64,000 bases of DNA from Sulfuriroseicoccus oceanibius (GTDB taxonomy: Bacteria; Verrucomicrobiota; Verrucomicrobiia; Verrucomicrobiales; SLCJ01), in contig NZ_CP066776.1 of assembly GCF_010681825.2 (NCBI RefSeq), positions 1,922,001 to 1,986,000 on the forward strand. The letters run 5' to 3'. The number at the start of each line of letters is the position of its first letter. Positions within the stretch are counted from its first letter, which is position 1. The translations under genes were made by a program, and so were the position numbers. This document shows, one piece after another, positions 17,644-29,700 of the stretch. Under the pieces are notes generated by a model. That model saw only the letters and a program-made list of their open reading frames with translations, did not search any database and was not told where the DNA came from.

Positions 17644-19334
17644 ACCCGGAACAATGCACCGATGCGGCGGCCGAGGATGATGGACGCGCCGGCGATGGTG
17701 ATGGTGAGGAAGAGCATGGACCAGACACCGAGAGCGGAGGCGAGGTAGTGGCCGTTGCCGAGCACGCCGAACAATTGGTAGATCGCCATGGTGATCGGGT
17801 AGTGTTCTGCTTGTTGGGCGAGAATCAGCGAGTCAGACACCTCGAGCATGGCGAATGAGAAGGCGAGCAGCGCGCCTGCGATCAGGTTGGCGGTGATGAG
17901 TGGGAGGGTGATCTTGCGCAGGGCGCGGGACGGGGAGACGCCGAGCGAGCGGGCGGCCTCTTCGAGTTCGACCGAGGTTTGTTGGAACCCGGCGGCGGCG
18001 GAGCGTACGACGTACGGCAGCCTGCGGGTGGCGTAGGCGATGATGAGGATCAACGTAGGGTCGCCATCGTAGCGCAGGAACGAGAAGAACGCGCCCTCAC
18101 GGGTCATGGCGAGGTAGCCGAAAGCGAGTACCAGCCCGGGAACGGCGAGAGGTAACATGGCCAGGGTGTCGAGGAGATGACGCCCTTTGATATTCGTGCG
18201 CACGACGATGTAGGCAATGGCGATGCCGAGCACGATGTCGATGAGCGTTGCCGCTGATGCGTATCGCAGTGAGTTTTTGATCGATGGGACGACCAGGTCA
18301 TTGGAGAGGGCGGCATCGTAATGGGCGAGGGTAAAAGATTGTGGTAGGACGGACTGGTACCAATCCCCGGCAATTGACAGCAGGCCGACGCCGATGTGTG
18401 GGATTACAGCAATGGCGGTGGTCCCGGCAAAGAGAGCGGTGCATGCCAAGCCCGGGCCGAGAGGGAGCCTTTGTGCGCTGCTTGCGCGGGTGATGCGGGC
18501 GTTGCCCAGGGCAGTGGCGCGACCGAACTTGAAGCGTCCGACCACGAAAAAGAGCGAGGAAAGTACAAGCATCACGACGACCAGTGCGAATGGGAACGGG
18601 TTGTCGTTGATGTCCTTGATGCCATCGAAGATCTGGACCGGGGTGACGCGTGTGTAGTCGAAGATCAGCGGTACGCCGAGCTCGGTGAATGCCCAGATGA
18701 AGACTACGGTGCCGCCGGCGAAGATGCCGGGCAGCGTGAGAGGCAGGGTGATGCGGCGGAAGCGCGACCACCAGTTTGAGCCGAGGTTTTGCGCGGCCTC
18801 TTCCATTGCGGGGTCGAGGTTGGCGAGAGCGGCGACGATATTGAGATAGAGGATGGGGTAGAGGTGGAGGGCGTTCATCAGGACGACTCCGAGAAAGCGG
18901 CTGGAGCCGAGCCAGTCGTAGGGGGCGAGTTCGTCCATCAAGCCGAAGTTGGCGAGCAATGCGTTGAGCGCGCCGTGAGTGCCGAGGATTTGTTTTACCC
19001 CGATTGCCCCGACAAAGGGTGGCAGGATCATTGGCACGAGCACCAAGGAGGAGAGCAGCCGTTTGGCAGGGAATTCGAAGCGGTCGTGGATGACGGCCAG
19101 TGGCAGCGCGATGGCCAGACAAGCGAGCAGACTGGCGACTGCGATGAGGAAGGCGTTGACCAATCCTTCGCGGTAGATCGGGTTGAGGAACACCTCAAAC
19201 ACATTGGCGAGGGTGAAGGTTCCTTCAGGTGTAACGAATGCCTGCGATACCGTTGAGAAGATCGGCACGGCTAGAAATACCACCATGAAGAGGATGGTGA
19301 TCAGGAAGACGGCACTGGATAACCTTTTGCTCAC
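17640..19334 (-). CDS. ABC transporter permease, fused two-domain (ferric-iron/thiamine type)
   Basis: An inner-membrane permease in which two binding-protein-dependent domains are joined, as in FbpB/SfuB. Each half has the EAA loop that contacts the ATPase: EEAAQNLGSNWWSRFRRITL and EEAARSLGVSPSRALRKITL. About twelve hydrophobic segments are visible. GTG ending at 19334 (VSKRLSSAVFLITIL) is chosen because it directly precedes the first membrane segment; a GTG at 19487 would add about 50 unlikely residues. No ATPase or solute-binding protein lies nearby, so the partners must be elsewhere. The substrate is not determined. Confidence 0.85.
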   Translation of the reverse strand: MSKRLSSAVFLITILFMVVFLAVPIFSTVSQAFVTPEGTFTLANVFEVFLNPIYREGLVNAFLIAVASLLACLAIALPLAVIHDRFEFPAKRLLSSLVLVPMILPPFVGAIGVKQILGTHGALNALLANFGLMDELAPYDWLGSSRFLGVVLMNALHLYPILYLNIVAALANLDPAMEEAAQNLGSNWWSRFRRITLPLTLPGIFAGGTVVFIWAFTELGVPLIFDYTRVTPVQIFDGIKDINDNPFPFALVVVMLVLSSLFFVVGRFKFGRATALGNARITRASSAQRLPLGPGLACTALFAGTTAIAVIPHIGVGLLSIAGDWYQSVLPQSFTLAHYDAALSNDLVVPSIKNSLRYASAATLIDIVLGIAIAYIVVRTNIKGRHLLDTLAMLPLAVPGLVLAFGYLAMTREGAFFSFLRYDGDPTLILIIAYATRRLPYVVRSAAAGFQQTSVELEEAARSLGVSPSRALRKITLPLITANLIAGALLAFSFAMLEVSDSLILAQQAEHYPITMAIYQLFGVLGNGHYLASALGVWSMLFLTITIAGASIILGRRIGALFRV

Positions 19335-19554
19335 GAGAAATATACGGGGGCGGGGCGTCTTGGGGCACGGTATCCGCAAAAAGGAGGAGACACTGATTAG
19401 CGGATGGATGCAACACCAGGCTGGCGGTGCCACCGGGAAATTCGCAACGGAATCGGCAAAATCATCGTGGTGAAAACTCGGAACCACGACAAATCAGAGC
19501 AATCAGGAGTAATTCCCGTTTGCCTAATGGGTAAGGGTGCTTACTTTCCATATA

Positions 19555-21393
19555 ATGAACGCAGAGCTTGAAGAAATGATTGCCGCCGGGCGGATGACCC
19601 CCGCCGCCGCTGAAGTGCTGGATAAGTTGCAGCCTGGAAGTTTTTGTTTTCACCCGAGTTGGGGAGCCGGCACCGTAAAGGACTGGAACTTCGCCGCGTT
19701 GAAGATGGGGATCGACTTTGAAGGCAAGCCAGGCCACGAGATGGGCTTGAAGTTTGTGCTCAAGTCGGTGGAGCCGATTGCGCAGGATCACGTGATCGGT
19801 CAGTTTGTTCAAGACCCTGCCAAAGTGAAGGAGCTGGCGAAAGATGACCCTGTTGCGTTCATGGGTCTCGTGCTCAAGAGCTACGATGGCAAGATCCTCC
19901 CGGACAAGGTCGAGGATTTGGTCAAAGGCCGCATCGTGGAAGAGAAGAGCTACAAGCGCTGGTGGGAGAACACCAAAAAGAAGCTGCGTGAGCACCGTGA
20001 GTTCGTGGTGCCATCTCGCCGCACCGAAGTTCTCGAACTGCGTGACTCCGAGTTGAGCGAAGCCGAGCTTCTTCTGGAAGATTTCGATTTGGCCAAAGAC
20101 TCCAAGACCAAAGTGCGTGCGGTCAGTGAGATCGTGAAGCACCTCAGTGCATTTGAATCGCCTGCGGAAGATTTGGCCGGATTGGTTGCCGATTCCGGCG
20201 AAGTGGCCTCCAAGAGCGCTGCATTCGACCTGCGTGGGTCGCTTGAATTGATCGACGCCCGCGACTCGTTGGTCGCGGCAGTGGAAGGTCTCGAGCTTCC
20301 GGAAGGCGCACCGACATTCTCCGGTGTGATGAAAGCGCAGCTCGACAAATTGCCGGAAACACTGACCAGCCTGCCAGTGAGCAGCTTGCGCGGTGCCATC
20401 CGCTCGCTGCCTGAAGCCTTTGGCGAGCAGTGGGTGGAAGAGTTCCTCCAGATCCTGCCGCAGCTCGGTCTGCGCGCCGCATCCGAGGTGAACGCATTCC
20501 TCGTCAAGGAAGGTCACCAGGCGGATCTCGATGTGTTCTTGCGCCGCGGTATTGGTCAGCGTGACATCAGCGTCGATTTGTTGGCCTGGGTCTGCAAGAA
20601 CCGCAAAGGAACCACCGAGCATTTGTTCGACGACGACCTTGCCACCGCAGCTCTCAGCGTGATGGAGCGCGACCACCTCGACGAAGAGACCGGTACCGCC
20701 AGCCGTCTGCGTGACATGTTCATGGAAGACAAGGATCTGATTCCGGACTTCGTGGCTGCGATGAACGCTGGGCAGATCAAAACATTCGCCCGCCGTTTGA
20801 TGTCGGTGCCTGTGTTTGATGCGCTGAGCCGCAACTCGTTGCTTGCGCGCATCATCAAGCTGCACCCTGAAGTTCAGGAGTTGCTTGCCGGTCGCGACGA
20901 AGTCAAGCGCGACGAGCCGATCATCGTCTCGTGGGAGAGCCTCGAGCGCCGCAAGAACGAGTTCGAAGACTTGGTGCAGAAGCAGATCCCTGAGAACACC
21001 AAGGAGATCGCAATTGCCCGCTCGTACGGTGACTTGCGTGAGAACTTCGAGTTCAAGGCAGCCAAGCAGAACCAGGCGGTGTTGATGCGCCGCAAGGGTG
21101 AGATGGAGCGCGAGATCTCCCTGGCCCGTGGTATTTCCTATGACGATGCGGACACATCCAAGGTGTCGATCGGAACCAGCGTGCTGGTTGAGGACGCCAA
21201 CGGCCAGCAGCAGACCTACCACATCGTGGGTGCCTGGGACGGTGATCCGGACAAAAACTACCTTTCCTATCTCTCCGAGATGGGCGCCGCGTTCCTCAAC
21301 CTCGAAGTGGGTGAGGAGACTGAAGTCGCTCTCAGTGAAACGAGTGAGCCGACGTTGGTGAAGGTCGTTTCGATCACGAAGCTGCAAGCGTAA
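19555..21393 (+). CDS. GreA/GreB-domain protein with long N-terminal extension
   Basis: The C-terminal part carries the GreA/GreB signature ARSYGDLRENFEFKAAKQNQ within a coiled-coil-like stretch, followed by an FKBP-like Gre C-domain (SVLVEDANGQQQTYHIVG). This implies binding at the RNA polymerase secondary channel and a role in transcript cleavage or elongation. The first 440 residues are unlike ordinary GreA (158 residues) and include an SH3/Tudor-like start (LQPGSFCFHPSWGAGTVKDW) and helical repeats. The whole is 612 residues from the ATG at 19555; a GTG at 19537 would add six. It is divergent from the permease operon, with its own terminator downstream. Confidence 0.82.
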   Translation: MNAELEEMIAAGRMTPAAAEVLDKLQPGSFCFHPSWGAGTVKDWNFAALKMGIDFEGKPGHEMGLKFVLKSVEPIAQDHVIGQFVQDPAKVKELAKDDPVAFMGLVLKSYDGKILPDKVEDLVKGRIVEEKSYKRWWENTKKKLREHREFVVPSRRTEVLELRDSELSEAELLLEDFDLAKDSKTKVRAVSEIVKHLSAFESPAEDLAGLVADSGEVASKSAAFDLRGSLELIDARDSLVAAVEGLELPEGAPTFSGVMKAQLDKLPETLTSLPVSSLRGAIRSLPEAFGEQWVEEFLQILPQLGLRAASEVNAFLVKEGHQADLDVFLRRGIGQRDISVDLLAWVCKNRKGTTEHLFDDDLATAALSVMERDHLDEETGTASRLRDMFMEDKDLIPDFVAAMNAGQIKTFARRLMSVPVFDALSRNSLLARIIKLHPEVQELLAGRDEVKRDEPIIVSWESLERRKNEFEDLVQKQIPENTKEIAIARSYGDLRENFEFKAAKQNQAVLMRRKGEMEREISLARGISYDDADTSKVSIGTSVLVEDANGQQQTYHIVGAWDGDPDKNYLSYLSEMGAAFLNLEVGEETEVALSETSEPTLVKVVSITKLQA

Positions 21394-21401
21394 ATTTTGT
21401 T

Positions 21402-21446
21402 GGGCGTGAGGTTCAATTTTCCATTGATCTCACGCCCTTTCTCTTT
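21402..21446 (+). terminator. terminator of the GreA-domain gene
   Basis: GGGCGTGAG (21402-21410) pairs with CTCACGCCC (21429-21437) over an 18-base loop and is followed by TTTCTCTTT. Confidence 0.75.
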
Positions 21447-21557
21447 ATCCCCTAATCATCTTTGGAATAAGACTTCGCAAACAGGGGGCTGGACCCATCA
21501 TCGGCTGCAAACCTTGCATAAAGGGGCGCTTCAAAGGTGAAATCCCCGCCGCTTTAG

Positions 21558-22895
<1,338 letters not shown>

Positions 22896-22926
22896 TTCCA
22901 CCGCGGCAACGATCCGCACACTTTGA

Positions 22927-22966
22927 ATCCCGCGTTCCGGACCCATCCGGGGCGCGGGATTTTTTG
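22927..22966 (+). terminator. rho-independent terminator of eno
   Basis: ATCCCGCG...CGCGGGAT with inner CCGGA/TCCGG pairing, followed by a run of six T after the closing A, 32 bases past the enolase stop. Confidence 0.88.
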
Positions 22967-23166
22967 TGTCTTGTTGGCGGGCTCCCGGCTGGTTCCTAGA
23001 TGCCTATTTTGGCCTCTTTTAGGTGTCCAGAAAATGCGGCTTTTATGGTATATATAAAATGTTATTTTTTCTTCGAAATGTCTAATCTTGTGTGACTCGG
23101 TTGGGTTCAACTTTTAGGTGCTGCTGTCTGTTACGGTGGTTTGTTTGAGTTGAACGTTGAGTCGAG

Positions 23167-26100
23167 ATGAATGCGAGATTGTTGGTTGTTGGAGCGCTTG
23201 GGGCATGGATGATGCCCGTGGCTGCTGATGAAGTTGCCGGGATGTGGTATGAACGCTGGGATGGCGTGATGGGGCGGGGTTCGCTGTTGGAGTTTCAGCA
23301 GTCGGGAATCAGTCGAGGCGGAGCGATGTTGAGTGGAGGGATGCCAATGGCGCAGTGGTTTGGCGCGGAGGGCCAAGGGTACGGTGTGAGGGTGCGCGGT
23401 GTGTTGACGGTGCCAATAACGGGTGACTACACGTTTTTTGTCGCGGGGCGGGAGAACGTGGCGTTGTGGCTGTCTTCGGATGGGACGCCTTTCGAAAAAC
23501 GGCGGATCGGGTATACGACCAAGCCCACGGGCGTCATGAAATGGGGGGAGTCCGAGTCGCAGCGAAGTGAGGTGGTGCGATTGGATGCTGGCCAGCGGTA
23601 TTTTATCGAGGCGCAAATGGTGGACGCAGCCGGTGGCGGGCATTTGGAGGTCGGCTGGGCGTATGAGGAGCCTCGGGAGTTTGAGGTCGTGGGGGTTGGT
23701 ACTGCTTTGGTCGATGATGTAGTGACGGTCGACCGGGCGGTAAAGATGCGTGTTGAGGGGGGAGATATCTGGGGGACTGCGGATGATTTTGGGTTTGCAT
23801 CGCGAGAGATGGTTGGGGATGGAGAGATCGTGGCATGTGTCGGTGAGATCGAGCAGGCTGCGGCGTGGGCGAAGATGGGTTTGATGCTCAGGGGCACGAC
23901 GGATACGGCGAGCCCTCATGCGATGGTGGCAGTTACAGGGGCGAATGGGACCGTTTTCCAGCGGCGGCGTGAGCAGGGTGCGGAATCCGTGCACACGGGA
24001 GTGGCTGTAAGTTATCCGTGGTTGAAGTTAGTGCGGCGAGGTGACGAGATCGCTGCTTACGGATCGGTTGATCAGAAGGCGTGGCGTGAGATTGGGCGGG
24101 ACACGATTCCAGGCTTGCCTGATGCGGTGCGTGTCGGAGTGGCGGGTACGAACAACAACGGGGAAAATGCATTAGCGGTGGATGTGAGCGGAATCGAGGT
24201 GCGGCCGGCATTTGCTCGGCAGGTGATTCCTCGTGATCATCTGGCGTTGTGGGAGGGGAGCGAACTTGACGGCGACGACGACGGCTTGCCGGATGCGTGG
24301 GAGGTAGCGAACGGATTAGATCCTCTGAGCGCGATTGGGGTGGATGGCGAGTATGGCGACCCTGATCTGGATGGCCGGAATAACGGCGATGAGTACCGTG
24401 ATGGATCGGATCCATTGGCGGCCGAGGCGACACCAGGTGGCTTGACGCTCGAGCGTTGGGAAGGGCTGCCGGGGCAGCGGCTCGAGGAGCTCACGGCGGT
24501 GCGTGAACGCTTTTTGCGTGAGCCTACCGAACGAGCTCAGGGAGCTCAGGTGAACGCACGAAGTCACGGGGATGACTACGGGACGCGGTATCGGGGGACG
24601 CTTTCGGTGCCGCTGGAAGGGGAGTATGAATTTTGGATCGCTGGCGACGATGAGGTCGAGCTTTGGCTCGCGGATGGGACGGTGGTGGTCGATGGCGTCG
24701 AGCAAACCGGGCACTCTGGAAAGAGACGTATTGCGTGGGTTCGGGATGAGTATCTTGAGCGCAACTTTACCGAAGACGAGGACTTTGAGCGCTATCCCAA
24801 TCAGTACAGTGGGCGGATTCACCTGAAGCCGGGCAGAGACTACTATATCGAAGTGCTCCACAAACAGGGAAGGGGACCGGATCATGTCGCGTTGGCATGG
24901 CGGACGCCTGGTGGAGCCCGAGAGCTGGTGCCGGCAGATGTTTTGTGGAGCTATATCGGCTCTGAGCAGGATGCGGATGACGACTTTCTGCCCGATGCTT
25001 GGGAGCTGGAGCATGGGCTGAGCCCTAACGACAACGGATTGTCCGATGTGAAAGACGGTGAGCGAGGGGATGCCGATGGTGATGGTTTGACCAACCTGCA
25101 GGAGTATCAATTGGGCACCAATCCTATGGAATCGGACACCGATGGGGATTCGTTGTCTGATAGTGATGAGATCGACTTTTATGGTAGCGATCCACTGGTC
25201 AGTGATGCGGTTGCCGCGACTCGTTATGCCGAGATTGACCTGACTTCTGAGGTCGATTCGGATGGTCTGTGGAAGGTGATGGATGATGGGACGCTGCAAG
25301 CGTATCCGCGACGCGGTTGGATTGACTATCCGGTCGAGATTCGAGCTGGGGATGAGGGCGTTTACGAACTGCGTATTCGGGGGGGAGTTTCCGGTCAGAT
25401 CCGCAGTGTGGAAGAATTGCCATTGGTGATTTCACTGGATGACGAGGAGATCGGGCGTGAGGTGATGCGTTGTGTGGACGGTGAGGGCGAGGTGGTGCGG
25501 GTTCTCACGCCGTGGCTGGAGGCGGGTGTCTATACCGTGCGGCTCCGCAACACCAATTACCGCGCGGATGTGATGATGCGCTTGGATGGCATCGGTGTTT
25601 ATCAGGTCGGCGGAGTGGATCTGGATGGAGATGGCAAGGCGGATTGGATGAAGGATGAACTTGCAGTGGCCAATCGGATCACATCAGTGGCAGGCACGAG
25701 CTATGTGTCTCCTGCGTTTGTGGAGGGGATTACCAGTCACCTCGGAAATGCCAGGATGCTCAAGTTGGTAGGGGACGATGTGGAGGTGGTCTCGTTGGAG
25801 CGAGGCGTGGATGGTGGGTTTTATACAATGGTGGACCTGGTAGCGCAGCGCCCGGTTAATGTGGATGTGAGTTTCCTGAATGGGGCGCTTCACGAGCAGC
25901 ATCAGATTGAGTGGGTGCCGTTGAATGTGATCGAGACTCCCTCAATCACGGTGGCAAAGGGTGATGCGTTGATGTTATCCGCGTGGTTACCCGGGCATTC
26001 GGAGGGCGGGTGGTTCAGCATGACCCGCAATGGGAGCGTGTTGACAACTGCCGATGGGATTGGTCTTCATGTCTCCGGGGTGCCGTTGATCGAGCGCTTC

Positions 26101-26718
26101 GATTCGGTTGGGAAGTATGAGTATGCGGTGACGTGGGCTGCCGAAGGCGGAACGGCGTCGGTGAATGGGGCGCTCACGGTCAATGTGGTGGACGCCGATT
26201 TTGGCGACGGGATCGATGTCCAGGCGTGGCAACGCGAGTCGTGGGTGTTGGAGGGGATGCGTGGCTTGGAGTTGGATCCGGATGATGCACTGGTTTGGTA
26301 CGAGGAATCGTCATCCGACTCTGGGCCCCGGAGGTTTGTAGTGGATATCTATGAGGTGGGAACGCGTTACGTTGTGGCTCGAATTCCTGAGACGGGCCGT
26401 ATTGTCGGGCGCGGCGAGGTGCGTGGGTTCTACGTTGCCAACGAGCAGGAGACTGCTGATGCCCAGTTGTTCCATGTGGGAGCCGACGGGACGCGAAGCT
26501 ATAGATTTACTTTGGTGGCGGATGGCCTGCCCGACGGCTATGAGATTCACTTGAAGAGCTACTATCAGGGGACGGTATTCGAGGATGGAGGCAACCACTG
26601 GGTGCTGACCAATAAGGACTTCAATTCGATAGGGGTGGTGGACGTGATCATGCAAACCGGTCCCGATGGAGACGGACGTTTGTGCCATACGGTGCGAGTC
26701 GTGGCACCAGGAGAGTAG
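23167..26718 (+). CDS. large secreted PA14/TSP3-repeat protein
   Basis: A 1183-residue exported protein with a short signal peptide (LLVVGALGAWMMPVAA). In order it has: PA14 domain 1 at about 30-170 (VRGVLTVPITGDYTFFVAG); a LamG-like DUF1349-type segment at about 190-340 (GDIWGTADDFGFA, AWAKMGLMLRG); a calcium-type repeat (DGDDDGLPDAWEVANGLDP); PA14 domain 2 at about 435-595 (YRGTLSVPLEGEYEFWIAGD); further TSP3-like repeats at about 600-680 (GDADGDGLTNLQEYQLGTNP, SDTDGDSLSDSDE); and about 500 C-terminal residues of beta-rich sequence without a recognised domain. PA14 and TSP3 modules suggest carbohydrate binding and calcium-stiffened spacing outside the cell. No enzymatic motif was seen. It heads a 13.5-kb one-strand cluster, and an AT-rich stretch at 23040-23080 may hold the promoter. 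Confidence 0.85.
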   Translation: MNARLLVVGALGAWMMPVAADEVAGMWYERWDGVMGRGSLLEFQQSGISRGGAMLSGGMPMAQWFGAEGQGYGVRVRGVLTVPITGDYTFFVAGRENVALWLSSDGTPFEKRRIGYTTKPTGVMKWGESESQRSEVVRLDAGQRYFIEAQMVDAAGGGHLEVGWAYEEPREFEVVGVGTALVDDVVTVDRAVKMRVEGGDIWGTADDFGFASREMVGDGEIVACVGEIEQAAAWAKMGLMLRGTTDTASPHAMVAVTGANGTVFQRRREQGAESVHTGVAVSYPWLKLVRRGDEIAAYGSVDQKAWREIGRDTIPGLPDAVRVGVAGTNNNGENALAVDVSGIEVRPAFARQVIPRDHLALWEGSELDGDDDGLPDAWEVANGLDPLSAIGVDGEYGDPDLDGRNNGDEYRDGSDPLAAEATPGGLTLERWEGLPGQRLEELTAVRERFLREPTERAQGAQVNARSHGDDYGTRYRGTLSVPLEGEYEFWIAGDDEVELWLADGTVVVDGVEQTGHSGKRRIAWVRDEYLERNFTEDEDFERYPNQYSGRIHLKPGRDYYIEVLHKQGRGPDHVALAWRTPGGARELVPADVLWSYIGSEQDADDDFLPDAWELEHGLSPNDNGLSDVKDGERGDADGDGLTNLQEYQLGTNPMESDTDGDSLSDSDEIDFYGSDPLVSDAVAATRYAEIDLTSEVDSDGLWKVMDDGTLQAYPRRGWIDYPVEIRAGDEGVYELRIRGGVSGQIRSVEELPLVISLDDEEIGREVMRCVDGEGEVVRVLTPWLEAGVYTVRLRNTNYRADVMMRLDGIGVYQVGGVDLDGDGKADWMKDELAVANRITSVAGTSYVSPAFVEGITSHLGNARMLKLVGDDVEVVSLERGVDGGFYTMVDLVAQRPVNVDVSFLNGALHEQHQIEWVPLNVIETPSITVAKGDALMLSAWLPGHSEGGWFSMTRNGSVLTTADGIGLHVSGVPLIERFDSVGKYEYAVTWAAEGGTASVNGALTVNVVDADFGDGIDVQAWQRESWVLEGMRGLELDPDDALVWYEESSSDSGPRRFVVDIYEVGTRYVVARIPETGRIVGRGEVRGFYVANEQETADAQLFHVGADGTRSYRFTLVADGLPDGYEIHLKSYYQGTVFEDGGNHWVLTNKDFNSIGVVDVIMQTGPDGDGRLCHTVRVVAPGE

Positions 26719-26748
26719 CAGTTGGAATGCGAATTATAGGAGGTTGAT

Positions 26749-29700
26749 ATGAAAATGAAATTGGTAGGTATCCTTGGGGGAGCTGTGTTGGCGTCGATGG
26801 TGGCGTATGGAAGCGACGATGCGGATTTGTTGTTCAACCCAACGCCTCAGGATGTGGGCGTGGAGGTGACTGTCGCTGCGGTGATTCACGTCAATGACGA
26901 TGACGACCAGTCGGTAGGCGAGCTGAACTACGAAGTGCATGATTTCGAGCATGCGCCATCGAAGGGTGATGATGATTTGTTTGAGGTGAAGCTCAATGCG
27001 CATGCCGGGAAGTCGGATGCGTTGGTGGTTTTGCACACGAGGAAAGGAAAGTCGTTGCTGCGGGCGGACGTCGGGCCTTGGTTCTGGCCGACGAAAGACA
27101 AGCGTGGGGAGCAAGTGACGAGTTTGAGTTGGCCGGTTCCGGCGGGGACTGTGTTCCACAAAGTGCTCTATATTGAGGGTGTCAGAAATAGCTCAGAGAA
27201 GCGTGACGTGGCGTTTCAAGCGGAGATCGTGGCACCAGCGATTCATGTTGATGGGATCTACTATGACGACGCGCATGTGTGGTCCAATTTGGCTGAGACT
27301 TCAGTCTACCAAGTGGACCTGGATGTGGACTCCTCGAACGATAACTACAATGAAGTGGATGGGTTTGAGGGGGAGTCCGGTGAGCGCGAGGATGCGATCG
27401 AGGCATCGGATGCGGTAGAGGAGGGGACAAGTTATCCGCGGCCGGGTAAGATTGTGGTCGCGCAGGGCGCCAGGGACTCGGACAGCGACGGGTTGCCAGA
27501 CTTTGCCGACGGCTTCTCGATTGAGGGAATCGATCAGGGGATCCCGGAGAATGTGACGGACATTTACTTTACTCCGGTGCGGGTCGAGTTGCCGACGCCT
27601 TTTGATCCAATCGAAGCCAGCGTCACATTCCACTACGGGCCAGTCTGTGAGCCCAGACTGTCAGAGAATGGAATTGGCTTGGTCCCGACCAAGGATGAGC
27701 GGGAGCCGGATGCTGTGGTGATTAGAAAGCCGGGCTTGCGCTTGTGGCGTCACGATGCCGTGGGACGATCCTCTGGCAAGAGTGTGCCTGAAGGCGATTT
27801 TATTGAGCCCGGAACCTCAATCAAGTGGAGCGATTTGGATATGGATCAGGATCGCGTGGCAGTGCTGTATGTGGATTACGTGGCATCTCCATCCATTGAT
27901 GGCCTGGGGCGTCAGGTGATCTCGGTCGAAGCGTCGGAAGGCGAAGCCGTGGCGATGGACGAAATTGTCATCACCACGACAACTCTGGACTTGGCGGTGG
28001 ATGCCAATCGGGACGGCAAGGTGCGCTTTCCGGGGGACTTGAGTAGCGATGGCTGTGCGCCCGACCTCACGGCGCCTCATCGCCCTCTCTGCTTCTGGTT
28101 GAACCACGATCAGGATAGCCCAACGAAGAGCCTTTGGTGGGAGGATATCGATCCAGAGACCGTGCCGGTTAAGGCGCGGGACTCGGATGACTTGAAGATC
28201 AAAACCACACGTGATCTTGAGGACTTCGCGCGGCTAGATCTGATGGTGGAGGGGTTGGAGCCCATGTTGGTAAGTGGCGATCTTTTGCTGGGCTTGGAAT
28301 GGAAAGACTTGGTCAACGATTCGAAACCGTCGATCCGATTGTTCCGCAACTCAAGCAACGTCGGTGACGATAGCTATCTAAAGACGCACACGGGGGCTGC
28401 AGCTCAGCTTGCGAGTGAACATTATAGCTCGGCATTGATTGGTTATCAGGGGAGCGGGTTGGTTGAACCCAAGGAGGGGCCGGTGGATTACGTATTCCCT
28501 CCCGGCTTCTGGCAGGGGATTGATGCCCACGGTAGAGCTCACTTGCTGTTTGAGGGCGTTCGCTGGGGCCGAGGAAGCCTGCGCCTCGTCCTGATGGACC
28601 GCGACGGGACAGTCGTTGGAGAAGGCGGCTCTCTGTGGCTGATGCTGATGCCTGTCGACTGCTATTACGAGAGGGTCCATGCGAGACCTGCTATCGCATC
28701 AATGCCCGAGCCACATGGCCAGTATAAGATTCACCGAAGCTACGACTTCCCCTTTGTGAAAGGCGTTGACTTAGCTCTTTATTGGCCGGATCAACACAAA
28801 GGCTATGCGCATGGCTATGATGTTGAGGAGTCCGGCAATTCGTTCTTTGAGACATACGGAGAGGAGCCGCAGCACATAGTATTCGTTCATGGGATCAAGA
28901 TGAAGGTCCATCATGTGAAATCGTATACTGCTTCCTGTTATAAGAGGCTCTGGTGGGCGGGCTATCGGGGGCGGTTGTCTGTATTCCGCTGGACGACTCC
29001 GGTATCTGGGGCTGACATTTACAATACGGGAGAGTTCAATGCCTGGCACAACGGCGCGGCGCTCGCTGCTTATGTTGACTTTTTGAAGAAGCGGTTGGGC
29101 CGAGACGGGAATGTAGGTATCATCGCTCATAGTCTGGGGAACGCAGTAGTTGGGGGAGCGCTGCGCGCAGGAATGACGGTGAATAGTTACCTTATGATGG
29201 AAGCCGCAGTTCCCATGAGTTGCTTCCATTCAGCCGACGAGCTGCTGGACGGCGGAGATAGTCTGGAGGGCCGTTATGAGCGGATGTTACTTGAGGCTGA
29301 AGCAAATAAGCCTTCGGCTAGAGTTTTGAGTGATGGTGGATACCGAGGAGTACTATTCGGTTTTGATGGTCAGATTGTAGGTAAATGGGTGAATTATTAT
29401 AATCCCTTGGACTTTTGGTTGGCGACAGGAAAGACGAAAAATGCGGGTGTTTTAGTTCATTGGTTGCAAAATCAAGTGCGTTATAAGCCAAATGATCTAC
29501 TGCTCAAGGGAGTCTACAAGTATTTTCCGGATCGGCCTGTGGGGGATCGTGCTCGTTTTGGACCGGATGGTGATCAAGTGTATCGATGGCTCTGGGAAAG
29601 TGCGAGGCCTGTATATGACCTCTACGAGTCACTGTCATTTACTTCTCGCTCGCTTACTCGAGCGATGGGGGCTCAGTTTCCTGCCCATGAGAATGGTGAT

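Noticed and set aside
19462-21387. 641-residue minus-strand reading frame
   Set aside because: Antisense to the GreA-domain gene and without recognisable motifs.
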